Shown here: positions 40,049 through 49,839 of the stretch, piece by piece | How the letters are laid out: each line of letters opens with the position of its first letter | Position numbering within the stretch: position 1 is the first letter of the stretch | Assembly: GCA_023014485.1 (NCBI GenBank) | Contig: JAJOZX010000090.1 | Span: 2,157,501 to 2,221,500, forward strand | From: Bathynomus jamesi | Lineage: Eukaryota; Arthropoda; Malacostraca; Isopoda; Cirolanidae | Direction of reading: 5' to 3' | DNA: 64,000 nt | Position numbers and translations under genes: made by a program | The notes under the pieces: model-generated | What the model saw: the letters and a program-made list of their open reading frames with translations, nothing else | Told to the model about the DNA's origin: nothing | Databases searched by the model: none

Positions 40049-40639
40049 ATGGCTACCTTTAATATTGCTTGCACAACGTTTACGAAATGGTATTCAGTAA
40101 AGTGCCAGGATGTGGTGGATACCGAAAAACTTCCTATTCCTCCCTCCTATGCCTCTTTTAAAAACACATTGGATTGTGCGAAGTTCCAAGATGTACAAAT
40201 ACTCTACGGATGTTCTGGTGAGACCGTTGAAGGCTTTCGTTGCACAGACGATGTGCTGAAGTATACTGCAGAGCTAAACTTTATAAAGTCTCACATACAC
40301 CGTGAAGTAAAAGAAACAACGCGTGCAGAAGAGAAGCAGCAGGTATGGATAATGAGTCTTGCTGATGGGTGGTGTGACAAGCGGTATTACGTCATGCTAC
40401 ACCATGTCGATTACTCATACCCTACGACTGAAAATGTGAATCTCGTGATCATGGACAATCTTAAGTATTTTTATCACTATATTAACGTATATCATGATGA
40501 GGTTCGTAGTGAGGTTGTGGCTAGTGCCCTGCGTGAATTTTTAACAGAGTTTAGAGACGAGTATCGTTTGATGGGCAGAAAGGAAAAATATGAACATATG
40601 TTCCTCTCAAATAGTGCGCCGGAGTGTGGAGATGTTTAG
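40049..40639 (+). CDS. accessory protein, unknown (196 residues)
   Basis: I place the start at 40049 (TCAAATGG, a good context) and not at the GTG nine codons upstream. The protein begins MATFNIACTTFTKWYSVKCQ and has no signal peptide or membrane segment. Its middle (KRYYVMLHHVDYSYPTTENV then NLVIMDNLKYFYHYI) is weakly like the C-terminal half of a PC4 domain, as seen in the next ORF. A GC box (CCGCCC, 39937) and an initiator-like GGTCAGTC (about 39988) lie upstream. A GATCAGACGTGTATTCA repeat (40015 and 40031) straddles the 5' UTR. Function unknown. Confidence 0.65.
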   Translation: MATFNIACTTFTKWYSVKCQDVVDTEKLPIPPSYASFKNTLDCAKFQDVQILYGCSGETVEGFRCTDDVLKYTAELNFIKSHIHREVKETTRAEEKQQVWIMSLADGWCDKRYYVMLHHVDYSYPTTENVNLVIMDNLKYFYHYINVYHDEVRSEVVASALREFLTEFRDEYRLMGRKEKYEHMFLSNSAPECGDV

Positions 40640-40697
40640 TAAAACATAAAATGTTCCTAGTTCTTATCCAAACTGTCTGGTGCGTAGGCTGGTAGTG

Positions 40698-40832
40698 ATG
40701 AAATTAATTCTTGTACCGAAATATGTACAACAATTCGACTCGCGGTCATACGAACAAGCCCATTCACGTATCATCGAGTCAGCCGCCCGTCGAACCATTC
40801 CTACCTACCTGCGTGCCTCACACGGCTCATAG
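40698..40832 (+). CDS. 44-residue ORF, uncertain
   Basis: An uninterrupted frame, MKLILVPKYVQQFDSRSYEQ followed by a basic stretch (SAARRTIPTYLRASHGS), lies between two accessory genes and ends just before the next one. Its size makes coding uncertain. The surrounding DNA is less AT-rich than non-coding parts of the element, as in its genes. Confidence 0.35.
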   Translation: MKLILVPKYVQQFDSRSYEQAHSRIIESAARRTIPTYLRASHGS

Positions 40833-40877
40833 TTATCTCAGAGCTTGAACCGAGTGGACGTGCGCTCCTCGAATACG

Positions 40878-41333
40878 ATGGAACTTCCTTTGAGCAGCAT
40901 TCTCAACGCCTCGTACGATGTGTCCGTGACGAAATCGTTGCGCGTGTTCAGGCGTAATTCCGGTACCATTAGCTATGTACTGGAAACGGAATGTAGACCG
41001 ACAAACAAACGGGTTTATTTAAGTATCGAGGAGATGAATAGAATCTTCGTGATAGTTGAGAAGTGGAGTGAAGATCGTTATAAAATACCTGCTAACGTAG
41101 GTACAAGAAGAGAGCAGATTAGTGACGCACCCTCATACGCCGTTGTATGTACGTTGTGTATAAATAACGATCGGCCGTGCATTGATATACGGCTGATGTG
41201 GAAGAATGCTTCTGATAATAACGCTCTTGTTCCTACGCGAAACCGTTTCATCCTCGACAGAATGTTTGAAATCGTCGGATTCCGCAAGCTGAAACCTATA
41301 TTAGACGCGCGTGTTACGGATGCTTTATTTTGA
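40878..41333 (+). CDS. PC4-like (p15) domain protein, 151 residues
   Basis: I place the start at 40878 (ACGATGGAA). Residues about 85-150 fit the PC4 single-stranded-DNA-binding fold: a beta strand (YAVVCTLCIN), then DRPCIDIRLMW, then NNALVPTRNRFILDRMF and a closing helix (KLKPILDARV). In cellular PC4 the same order is IDIREYW, then KPGRKGISL and a helix. The first half repeats the later part of the pattern (ETECRPTNKRVYLSIEEMNR). The role could be transcription or replication of the element through single-stranded DNA. It overlaps the next ORF by 14 bases. The domain call is by eye. Confidence 0.6.
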   Translation: MELPLSSILNASYDVSVTKSLRVFRRNSGTISYVLETECRPTNKRVYLSIEEMNRIFVIVEKWSEDRYKIPANVGTRREQISDAPSYAVVCTLCINNDRPCIDIRLMWKNASDNNALVPTRNRFILDRMFEIVGFRKLKPILDARVTDALF

Positions 41334-41589
41334 TACAGTACTTGAATACGCCTACACCGCTCTGCTCGATGGGTTTACCGAGTGTAGGGCTGGTGAGAAT
41401 GGTCTAGAGCTGGACGTTTATTTAAAAAGTTTAGACTCTTTGAAATACCATGAACTTTGGTACAAAGCAATTGATCGGTACAAGGCTGAGCTCACCTACA
41501 CCGTTCACCCTGAAGAACTATTTCTTTATATAACGCGCAGTTGTCGTAACGATTTAGAAGATTATTTCAATTGCCGCTATGTTGAGTGA
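41320..41589 (+). CDS. accessory protein, unknown (89 residues)
   Basis: It starts at an ATG (41320) inside the end of the PC4-like gene, in another frame, and reads MLYFDTVLEYAYTALLDGF onward with LELDVYLKSLDSLKYHELW. It is acidic and aromatic-rich, with no motif I recognise. Its stop overlaps the next ORF by 11 bases. Short overlaps like those in the minus-strand block suggest real compact genes, but a frameshifted single gene is not excluded. Confidence 0.5.
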   Translation: MLYFDTVLEYAYTALLDGFTECRAGENGLELDVYLKSLDSLKYHELWYKAIDRYKAELTYTVHPEELFLYITRSCRNDLEDYFNCRYVE

Positions 41590-42091
41590 GTTCACGATTG
41601 AAAAGCTCGAGTCGGTAGAAATAAACCCTCGATTGGAAAAGCGTGTTTATAAACTTGTGTTTAATAATGTAGCTAACGATGAACTCTTTGTGCGTGCTTT
41701 TGATTGTATTCTAGACGTATTTAAAGATGACTTACCAACCGGTTGTAAAGTGGGAACAAAAATAGTACTGAACGATATGAAAGCCCTTCATATCGAATAC
41801 AGGTTTCCCTATACTTTAAGCGGTGAAATATTAAGCCGCATATACTGCGTAATGCAGAGCAATAATGATGTAATTGTAAACTCGATTAAGACCGAGTTTA
41901 GTATTTTGAAAAAAAGTGAAATGTATTTATATATATTTTGCGTGATATTTCCCCTGTACGATTATATGCATATTTCTATTATTATTGAAATGTATATTTA
42001 TTTCTATTTGAAATGTATATTTATTTTATACTCGATTAAGACCGAGTTTAGTATTTTGAAAAAAGTGAAATGTATATTTATTTCTATTTGA
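41579..42091 (+). CDS. accessory protein, unknown (170 residues)
   Basis: The first 115 residues (MLSEFTIEKLESVEINPRLE ... HIEYRFPYTLSGEIL) look like a folded protein. The last 55 are Ile/Tyr/Phe-rich and contain a second copy of SIKTEFSILKK, caused by a direct duplication of about 150 bp (41881 and 42031). The ancestral protein probably ended near the first copy. A KIVLNDMKALHIEYRF segment is faintly like the helix region of PC4. The poly(A) signal is at 42201. Confidence 0.5.
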   Translation: MLSEFTIEKLESVEINPRLEKRVYKLVFNNVANDELFVRAFDCILDVFKDDLPTGCKVGTKIVLNDMKALHIEYRFPYTLSGEILSRIYCVMQSNNDVIVNSIKTEFSILKKSEMYLYIFCVIFPLYDYMHISIIIEMYIYFYLKCIFILYSIKTEFSILKKVKCIFISI

Positions 42092-42200
42092 AATGTATAT
42101 TTTATTTTATATATATCTCCATAATTGTGTGTATATATTTCCTGTACTGTTATATGCATATTCCTCAATTGAAATGTATATTTATTTTCTATATATTTAT

Positions 42201-42206
42201 AATAAA
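42201..42206 (+). terminator. poly(A) signal for the right-arm genes
   Basis: AATAAA, 110 bp after the last accessory ORF. Confidence 0.5.
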
Positions 42207-42289
42207 CAGAATGATGCAATGTTGTTTTACTTAATTATATCATGTTACGCCTTCTAAACCTACTACCGGTATTCTTTTAAGAAATATAA

Positions 42290-42660
42290 TAATGTATACA
42301 ATGGTATTGCGGTATCTGGCAACTCAAGCCATTTACAACCAACTGGCTGATTAGGAGTCTATAATAATGTATACAACGGTATTGCGGTATCTGGCAACTC
42401 AAGCCATTTACAGCCAACTGGCTGATTAGGCGTCTATAATAATGTATACAATGGTATCTGGCAACTCAGTCTTCGATTAGAATTAAATGAATAATGGCGC
42501 TATCTGGCAACTCAAGCCATTTACAGCCAACTGGCTGATTAGGAGTCTATAATAATGTATACAATGGTATCTGGCAACTCAGTCTTCGATTAGAATTAAA
42601 TGAATACATGGCGCTATCTGGCAACTCAAGCCATTTACAGCCAACTGGCTGATTAGGAGC
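42290..42660 (+). repeat. subterminal tandem array next to the right terminal repeat
   Basis: Four to five units share TATCTGGCAACTCAAGCCAT, CAGCCAACTGGCTGATTAGG, and (in most) GTCTATAATAATGTATACAA. Two longer units insert CAGTCTTCGATTAGAATTAA. The array merges into the terminal repeat, whose inner edge is the same CAGCCAACTGGCTG palindrome. Related GTTGCCAGATAGCGCCATGT text lies inside the left end, inverted. Confidence 0.88.
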
Positions 42661-43018
42661 CTATAAAACAACGCCTACTCGGCTGAAGTCCTAATATGCA
42701 CTTGGCTCCTGCCAGGTGAACACCTCTCCTCCTTTCTCTCCTCCTTCTTTCTGGTCCTTTGGGGGAATAGCTTGGGGGAGAACTCCGCCCCCAAGTTGCA
42801 TGCCCCTTGCAACCCCGGTTGGCAACAAAGGCCAGTACTCTTTTTTTTCTTTTCTTTTTTCTTTTTTTTCTTTTTTTTTTTTTTCTTTTTTTTCTTTTTT
42901 TATTTTATTTTTTTGCAACACCCCCACCCCCTTGCAACAACCCCCACCCCACCCCTTTGCAACATTACGTCATCACTTGCAACATTCTTGCACTCTCCCC
43001 TTTTGCGGCTATACTACT
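42638..43018 (-). repeat. Polinton terminal inverted repeat, right
   Basis: This is the reverse complement of 25122-25488, ending CGGCTATACTACT. The T/C-rich tract at 42840-42912 and the CCCCCACCCC blocks differ in length from the left copy, as expected for slippage-prone DNA. Confidence 0.95.
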
Positions 43019-43024
43019 GACTTT
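43019..43024. repeat. Polinton target-site duplication, right
   Basis: GACTTT, identical to 25116-25121. Confidence 0.97.
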
Positions 43025-43043
43025 CACTTTCGGAGTTGTTATA

Positions 43044-43260
43044 CAGTGGCGCTCATAAGTATTCGTATAGAGAAATATTTTACTTATATTCGTCCTTATC
43101 TGTTGTACCATTCATATGATAGTTATGAAAAGTTTACCGTTCGTTTGGAAAAATTTAACAAATAAAAAAAATTTAATTTAACCTCAATATATTATGTAAA
43201 ACATCAAAGAATTTGAGAATAAAAAAAAGTTAAAATGCAAAAGTTTTCGTACAGTGACCT
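43044..43260. mobile_element. Tc1-like terminal sequence
   Basis: CAGTGGCGCTCATAAGTATT at the left is of the type found at Tc1 ends. GCAAAAGTTTTCGTACAGTG near 43255 is a loose complement. It may be a small MITE or an end of the Tc1 copy whose transposase remnant is at 45505-46030. Confidence 0.4.
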
Positions 43261-43287
43261 TTGATCTTTGGAGGGTGCTTCAATTTA

Positions 43288-45504
43288 GGGCGGGTCATAC
43301 TATGCATTTTTTTTAAATCAATGAAGAGGGGTGTTCAAATGACATATTTGGTGTATAGAACACAATTCTGAAGAAAATATTTAATTCTGATAACCCTAAC
43401 CTACATCATTTTGCAGTTGATTATTATTAAATTGTTGATTATTTTACTATTGTAGTTACCCCAGAATATGTCTTCTCACGTTTCTATCATGGCTGCTCAC
43501 GTTATCTCTCATAGAGCATTGTTCTAACTAATTCATATAAACACATATAATGTAATTCATATAATAATAATATTTAAATACTCAAATAAAAAGGTGTGCC
43601 ATTCCACTTAATTGTAATTATCATACAGTTTGGTATATGAAATATTTTGACGGTTTTCTGGCGCGCATAAGGCCATTTTCTGAGCCACCTTTCTCAGAGG
43701 CTAGAATGTAACGTTTCAGAACATTCTAAAACGTTTTGTGAAATATTTGAGCAGGTCAAGGTCAAGAGAGCACAGGAGAAGTTGATGAGAGAGCTGGGGG
43801 AACAGTTCGAGAAGAAGTGCAGGGAGGAGGTGGGGATCTCTTGCATCCTCTTTGATGGGCGGATTGACCTGACCAATGTGATGATGGAAGCTGAGGCAGT
43901 GACCAATCTTTTCCCGCAAAGATCAAGGAAGAACACTATAGTGTTGTTAGTGAGCCTGGCAGCTACTATCTGTTCCACTTTACCCCAGAGAAAGCAACTA
44001 AAGAGGAGTCACATGCGGAGAAGATTGCTAAGGTCCTGTTTGCCTGACTGAAAGAGAGGGGTTATGATAAGACCTTGTTGGCCATTGGAGGAGACTCAAC
44101 AAATGTCAACACTGGTGTGAAAGCTGGAGTAATGCGGAAGCTGGAGCTGCACCTGGGGAGAAAGCTGGTCTGGTTGGTGTGCAACCTGCACACTGTTGAA
44201 CTTCCCCTGCGCCATCTCATTGTTGACCTTGATGGCCCTACTCTGTCCGACAAAAAATTATCCGGGCCAATAGGAAAGCTCCTTGATTCTGCTACAGACT
44301 TTGATATCAATCCAAACTTCACCCGAATCTCTGTTGGCCCTCCACTGATCAAGCTTCCTGACAAGGTCATTCAAGATCTCTCAACTGATCAATAGTATGG
44401 CTATAAAATTGTCTGTGCAGTCAGGGATGGAGTACTTCCTGCAGGGCTGGCTCTGTTAGAGATAGGACCAGTAAACCACAGCCGCTGGCTCACCACAGCG
44501 AACAGACTTCTCAGGCTCTGGGTGTCAAAGCACGGACTTAAAGGAAAGAACCTGAAGATTCTGCAATTCATTGTGGAATTCATCATTGGAGTGTATTACC
44601 CATGTTGGTTCAACGTGAAGGTCAAGCACTCCTGGATCGAAGGGCCTAGGCACATCCTCTTTCAGCTGGACTGCCTCAAGTCCCAGAGAAAGGAGGTGCT
44701 GGATATTGTGATGCCAACTGTGAGAAGATCTGCTTGGTATGCCCACAGTGAAGTCATCCTCCAAACACTACTCTGCTCTGAGGATCAGAAGGAGAGGATT
44801 GAAGGGTGGAGAGAATCCTGGCCATCAGGGGAGAGGGGACCCGGACACTCAGCTGGGGGACTCCTCTGTTAGGAGCAGAAGGACACCTGACATCAATTGT
44901 GATGCTTCCAGCATCGGTGACTTGATCAGCTGGTCAGAAGGTGTGTCAGAGCCACCTCTCACCTGCTCTCTAAGCACCTCAGAGGTGAAAAACTTCATCA
45001 ACACCCCATGGAGTGCGCAACTGGCCTTGCCACACACAAAGCATTGAGAGGGCTGTTAAAATGGTGACTGAGGCTTCTGCTAAGTACTTCTCACAGGAAA
45101 AGAGGGATGGAGGGATATCAGGGCTCAGGAGACCAGCAGGAAGCTGATGTCCAAGTCTGAGTCAAAGCAGGATTTGTGCAACCTGGCAAAGTTCAAGATG
45201 TCAGGAGAATGATCTTTGTAATTATATCCAGTGATATACATGCAGTTCACCTATTAATAAATATATGTAAAGTTGATTTGGCATTGTCAATATAAATGAT
45301 TTACCTTATATCTTTTAATATATTATAAAGGGGTTCAAAAGGGTAAAATTGGCAATTTAGAAATACAAAATGATGTAGGTTAGAGTTAGCCTATCCAAAA
45401 AATAAGCTCATATTTGAATTCCCCATGTAAAAACACATAATTTAGACACCTCTGATGGTAGGATTTCCTTCAGATTCATGTTGTCACCTGAGTACGACCC
45501 GCCC
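43288..45504 (+). mobile_element. 2.2-kb DNA transposon with GGGCGGGTC termini
   Basis: GGGCGGGTC at 43288 and GACCCGCCC ending at 45504 are inverted and flanked by TA. Subterminal inverted repeats support the boundaries: CCTAACCTACATCATTTTG (about 43393) against CAAAATGATGTAGGTTAGAG (about 45367). The interior is less AT-rich than the surroundings and carries a broken protein gene. Confidence 0.75.
43782..44872 (+). pseudogene. transposase-like protein with HSRWLTTANR motif
   Basis: Three plus-strand frames give one protein in pieces. The first is 43782-44051 (VGISCILFDGRIDLTNVMME). The second is 44075-44395 (AIGGDSTNVNTGVKAGVMRK, LVWLVCNLHTVELPLRHLI, LSTDQ). The third is at about 44396-44872 (AVRDGVLPAGLALLEIGPVN, HSRWLTTANRLLRLWVSKHG). 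I remember similar uncharacterised proteins scattered in arthropod and cnidarian genomes. The asp-rich start, the CNLH motif and the HSRW motif suggest an RNase H-type transposase, but I cannot name the family. Frameshifts and a stop near 44050 and 44395 make it a pseudogene. Confidence 0.6.
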
Positions 45505-46030
45505 TAGTGCTTCATGGTGGTAGTACAGTATTTGGAATGATGTCGTTGGACGCCTGACGTACAAATGAACTTCCCCAAATTGCATAATCTGGCTCTTATC
45601 GCTGAACAGAACCCTGCCCCATTGTTTAGGAGTTCAACCAACATAATGCAAAGCGGAGTCGCTTCTGCTTTTCATTTGGGGTTTTCTTCTAATGGTTTTC
45701 TTGCGACTGAATTACTGTTATTCTGAAGCCTTCTGTCGAATATTTCTATTACTGACTAAACTGAAGTAGGAGTTCCTTCTGCATCTGGGCAGTAGTAATG
45801 AAGGTTGACCTTCGCCTTCCTTCCGACTGTATCATCGCTGCGTTGAGTCGTTGAGTCGTCATTCGTGGTGTGCAGGATCTTGTTTCTGACTTATACTGCC
45901 CATTCTTGAAAATATGCTTTTGTTGGTTTTGCATACTGACTGATATACTGAACTTTGAAGTTGGGAGGCTACCTATCTCTGACTGTAGTCTCATTTTACA
46001 AGCACTCCTACCTGGCATCGCTTAAAAAAA
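45505..46030 (-). pseudogene. Tc1-like transposase fragment
   Basis: On the minus strand the segment reads, from about 46018 downward, a helix-turn-helix-type N-terminus (MPGRSACKMRLQSEIGSLPT region), later GRKANVHYY and finally FSDKSQIMQFGEVHLYVRRP, the area of the first catalytic Asp of Tc1 transposases (normally FSDES). Several frame changes occur. It is cut exactly at the terminus of the 43288-45504 element, which may have inserted into it. Confidence 0.6.
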
Positions 46031-46034
46031 TTTC

Positions 46035-46885
46035 TGGCTATTTTTTTGCATGTGTGAATTAAGAATTTGTTGGGTAAATTACACGTATTTAGGGAATTAC
46101 AGTATTACAAATTTACAACCTTTCTCGGATTAAAAGAGCGAAAATAATAAAATTGTTGTAGTATCATTAGAAAAATGATTAGTAATGTAAGTTGTATTTC
46201 CATTTGTCCAAACTGCAACAAATTTAAGACAGTATTTGTTTCAGGACACTGATAATTTTAAAACAAATACATCTAAAATCAATAATTAAATTAAAATAAT
46301 GGATATTATAAAAATATTGAATTTTAAATAGAAGTTAATGAACTGTATGAGCCTTATATTTTATAATAATATAACAATTGTCATCTACTAACTTTAGGGC
46401 GCATTCAGTACAAAATTGTGATTCAACAGTAGAGTTGGCAACGCACCAAATTTGTTAGCTCCGTCACAGCACGGTACCAGTAGGCCTACTCCGAGTACCA
46501 CACATCACCATCTTGATTTTTTTATGTTGTCCCTCGCACCACACCACACCAGAAGGGTCGGCACCGGCACCACACCGTACCGGTAGGCCTCCTCCGAGCT
46601 CAGTACCGGCACCGCACCGCACCGGTACCAATAAAAGGTTGTTGCACATACCACGATGTCACATACAACATAATAGTACATAGGATAGAATAGGAAACAA
46701 TACCATTTGTTTTGCACGATAAATAAAACGAAACAATATTTGGTTTGGCGCTTACGAAGTTACAAACTGTATATTGCGTAACTCGTTTAAACTTTAAATG
46801 AACTAATATAAATAAACAAAAGGGGCTATACTTGTGTCTGCTTTATAGCTTTCCACGAATATATATATATATATATATATATGGT
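46035..46885. other. intergenic with a short GC-rich CACCG repeat
   Basis: AT-rich except for 46465-46632, which holds GCACCGGCACCACACC-like and GGTACCGGTAGGCC-like repeats. The minus ORFs there are by-products of this composition. No gene. Confidence 0.55.
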
Positions 46886-46892
46886 ACAGTCG

Positions 46893-47066
46893 ATCTGTGA
46901 AACTAGTCTTTTCACGTAATACCTGTGACCCTCAAACATAGGCAATATGCATTACTAACCTAATCTAACCTAACCTAACCACCCTAACTTAACCTAACCT
47001 AACCTTCACAAAGTCAATCGCTTGATCGAATTACGCGAAATGACTTGTTTCACAGATTGAATATAA
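46893..47066. mobile_element. MITE with telomere-like interior
   Basis: GATCTGTGAAACTAGTCTTT at the left and AATGACTTGTTTCACAGATT at the right are inverted. The middle is AACCTAACCTAACC-rich, (CCTAA)n. TA microsatellites flank both sides. Confidence 0.65.
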
Positions 47067-47090
47067 CATATATATATATATATATATATA

Positions 47091-47208
47091 AAGAAGGAAA
47101 CCACTCTTCAGGAAGACGTAAATTGACAAGGGCTCGCGAGGAGCCGAAACTGTATTGGTGTTAAGAAATAAAAATTTACGTTTTCCTGAAGAGTGGTTTC
47201 CTTCTTCA
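47091..47208. mobile_element. 118-bp palindromic element
   Basis: AAGAAGGAAACCACTCTTCA at 47091 and the complement TGAAGAGTGGTTTCCTTCTT ending at about 47208 enclose a 118-bp hairpin (stem also GGAAGACGTAAATT against AATTTACGTTTTCC). It is preceded directly by a TA run. Confidence 0.8.
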
Positions 47209-47343
47209 TACTTCGTTGCGACAGTGCGTTATTTTACATAATATATATTTATTATATATATAAAAGTTATACAATGAGATATGAGGTTGAAGGGAGGTTT
47301 CCCTCCAACCCAAGCGAAGCTACAAAAGAGTATAACATATACA

Positions 47344-48955
47344 CAGTAGCGTTCAAAAGTCTGCGTCCACCTCAGGTTTAGACAATTTCTAGAAAATAAT
47401 GCAACTCTGAGAAAGTATGTCCGCTATATTAAGGTATTTTCTTTTACAAGAAATGGTATTTTATATATTCTACTACATGTGTAAGTAATGTAGCTTTTAT
47501 TTCATAAGAAAGGACACATTAATGAAAATGGTCCTTTTTGGTCTTGTTACGTTTTTTTTTCTTTGCAGTATAATAATACTGATTTTAATCCAGGTATTGG
47601 TGACAGACCATAGCCAAATGTTATTAATCCTCAAAATAGTTTATTTATACAGTAATTTTAACAACTGGTTTATTATAACTGATAAAACCAATTAGTCATT
47701 GACATTGTAGCAATTTGATTAAAAAATAACTAATCATTTTCTCTATTCTCTCTTTACAGGCCGTAATTGAAATGTCTACGAACTAATTTTAATCCCAGAG
47801 AGGACATAATTGCCCTTTCAAGATAGGGAATGTCCCAGATCTCGGCAAAAATTAACGTTTCAAAAGGGGCCGTCTAAAGAACTATAAGCAGATATAAAGA
47901 ATCTGGATCGGGCTCTTCAAAGACAAGATCTGGCAGACCTAAAGTGACTACTGATTCTGAGGATCATTACATCAAGGTTACATCACTGCGTGACAGAAAA
48001 CCTACAGCTACACAGATTCAGCCACAGTTGAATGAACAACGGGACTCTCCAATAAGTACAAGTACCATAAAAAGAACTCATAAAAGCTGGTCTCCATGGC
48101 AGAGTTGCTGTGTCCAAACCACTAATGAGGAAATAAAATAAGGCTAAAAGATTGGAGTAGGCAAGAGAATATCAAAATTTTACTGTAGACGACTGAAAAA
48201 AGTTCCTTTTACTGATGAATCAAAAGCGGAACATTTTGGGTCTCATAGAAGAGTTTATGTTAGACGTAAAACCAATGAAAAACTGATAGATCCCCACATA
48301 AAACATTCAGTAAAACATGGTGGAGGCAACATTCAAGTTTGGGGTTGTTTCAGTTATTCTGGAGTTGGAGATCTTCACAGAATCACTTACACTCTCACAA
48401 AAGAGAAGTACCACTCCATACTAGTAAGACATGCAATACCATCAGGATTGAGGCTTTGTGGTCAAGGATTCATTTTCCAGCAGGATAACGACCCAAAGCA
48501 CACTTCTAACCTTTGCATGAACTATCTCAACAAGAAAAAAGATGAAGGTGTTCTACAAATTATGAAGTTTCCTCCACAAAGTCCTGATCTCAATCCAATA
48601 GAGCATCTTTGGGACCATTTGAAGAGTCTGAAAGCTAAAAAGAATATAAATTCTCTTGATTCTCTCTGGGAGAATGTAGAAGAATGCTGGAACGGCATAG
48701 TACAATATGTTATCCAGAAACTTATCGAATCTATGCCTCACAGAGTGGAAGCTGTCATTAAAGCAAAAGGAGGTCATATCGATTATTAATAAGATATGCC
48801 ATTAAATTGTTAATTTCTTTACTAATTTATAATAATTACATTTAGAAGCAAATAATGTAACAACAAAAAATCAAATTTTGTGGTAATTATCATATATATT
48901 TGTAAAATTTACAATAAATTGGGTGGTTATAAGGTGGACGCAGACTTTTGAACGC
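47344..48955 (+). mobile_element. Tc1-type transposon, decayed
   Basis: The termini are GCGTTCAAAAGTCTGCGTCC at the left and GGACGCAGACTTTTGAACGC at the right, in a 1.6-kb element, the normal size of Tc1. The transposase gene inside is full length but frameshifted. Confidence 0.92.
47772..48789 (+). pseudogene. Tc1 transposase (DD34E type), frameshifted
   Basis: Remnants in order: an N-terminal DNA-binding part in several frames (47944-48141), the first Asp (PFTDESKAEHFGSHRRVYVR), HSVKHGGGNIQVWGCFSYSG, the second Asp (FIFQQDNDPKHTSNL) and the Glu (SPDLNPIEHLWDHLK). The last 113 codons (48448-48789) are an uninterrupted frame; upstream stops break the rest. Confidence 0.88.
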
Positions 48956-48959
48956 AGAC

Positions 48960-49210
48960 TTTTATATATATATAAGATTATAATTACAATTTGTTAGTCA
49001 TAGTTTATTACATAGTTATGTTAAAGTTAATCACTGTTATTAGGTTTAGGATCTAGTTATAAAATTATGGTAAAAATCATTCCAGTTCATTTCCCATAAC
49101 CAATCTGCCTGAAGCAAGAAAGCAAAATATGTTGTTCGGACATAATCAGGGAGGCCAATGCAAAGTAAACAAGACTAAATGGAGACAAAAAAGCGAAATC
49201 ATTTATATAT
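48960..49210. other. intergenic
   Basis: AT-rich, no feature seen. Confidence 0.6.
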
Positions 49211-49213
49211 ATA

Positions 49214-49838
49214 CAGTGGCGGATCCAGAGCGGGGCTGTTGGGGTTAACCTTAGTGGAATAAAAATTTATATATCTGCCAAGTGAGGCTCCAGCTGATCC
49301 TTCGCCTTGGTGGAGGAATAGGGTCCGCGTGGGTCTCTCTTGTGTGAGAAGTTTGATGTGTATATAGTAATGAAATGTTTTATAATTTTATTCATAAATA
49401 CAGTAATAATGGGATAGCGTATTTAATATGGTTGAAAATATCGTGAGACTAGGCTGAGAGCCAATAGCCTATTATATATTTTATAATGATATGCAGGTGA
49501 CTGCACAAATGAGACGTTATTAAATGCATCATTTAGAAAAGCAATATTCATACTGATCGTTCGTGCAACACTGAAAAGAGTGCTTGGATGTATTTTTCAA
49601 GGAATTTTATGTGCCCTGTGATAGGTTAGACAGTGGTCTAGAAAGTGGCTGTACATTATTTCTATTGTGAAGTATTTCTGGTTTTGATTGAGCGTTCTTA
49701 ATAAATTGGTAATCATTGAACATTAATCTTATTACCAAGTATTTTTATGAGAATGACTGCATAATATTTAAGCTTGATTCAGAACTTCATCCGAACCCAA
49801 CCAGCCCTCCTCAAACAAAAATCCTAGATCCACCACTG
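49214..49838. mobile_element. hAT-like non-autonomous element, 625 bp
   Basis: CAGTGGCGGATCCAGAG at the left and CTAGATCCACCACTG at the right are inverted, with the CAG...CTG ends typical of hAT. There is no transposase inside. TA-rich flanks hide the target duplication. Confidence 0.75.
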
Positions 49839-49839
49839 T

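Larger units (their letters stand above)
25122..43018. mobile_element. Maverick/Polinton (adintovirus-like) element, 17.9 kb
   Basis: Long inverted terminal repeats and a perfect 6-bp target duplication enclose a full set of Polinton hallmark genes: protein-primed family-B DNA polymerase, retrovirus-type integrase, FtsK/HerA-type packaging ATPase, adenain-like protease, and major and minor capsid proteins. Two small virion-type proteins carry protease-cleavage motifs. Such elements are both large DNA transposons and probable integrated viruses that replicate through their own polymerase and can in principle form particles. All core frames except the polymerase are uninterrupted, so the copy is recent. 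The gene order is a minus-strand structural block on the left, a plus-strand polymerase on the right, and accessory genes in both outer arms. Confidence 0.98.
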
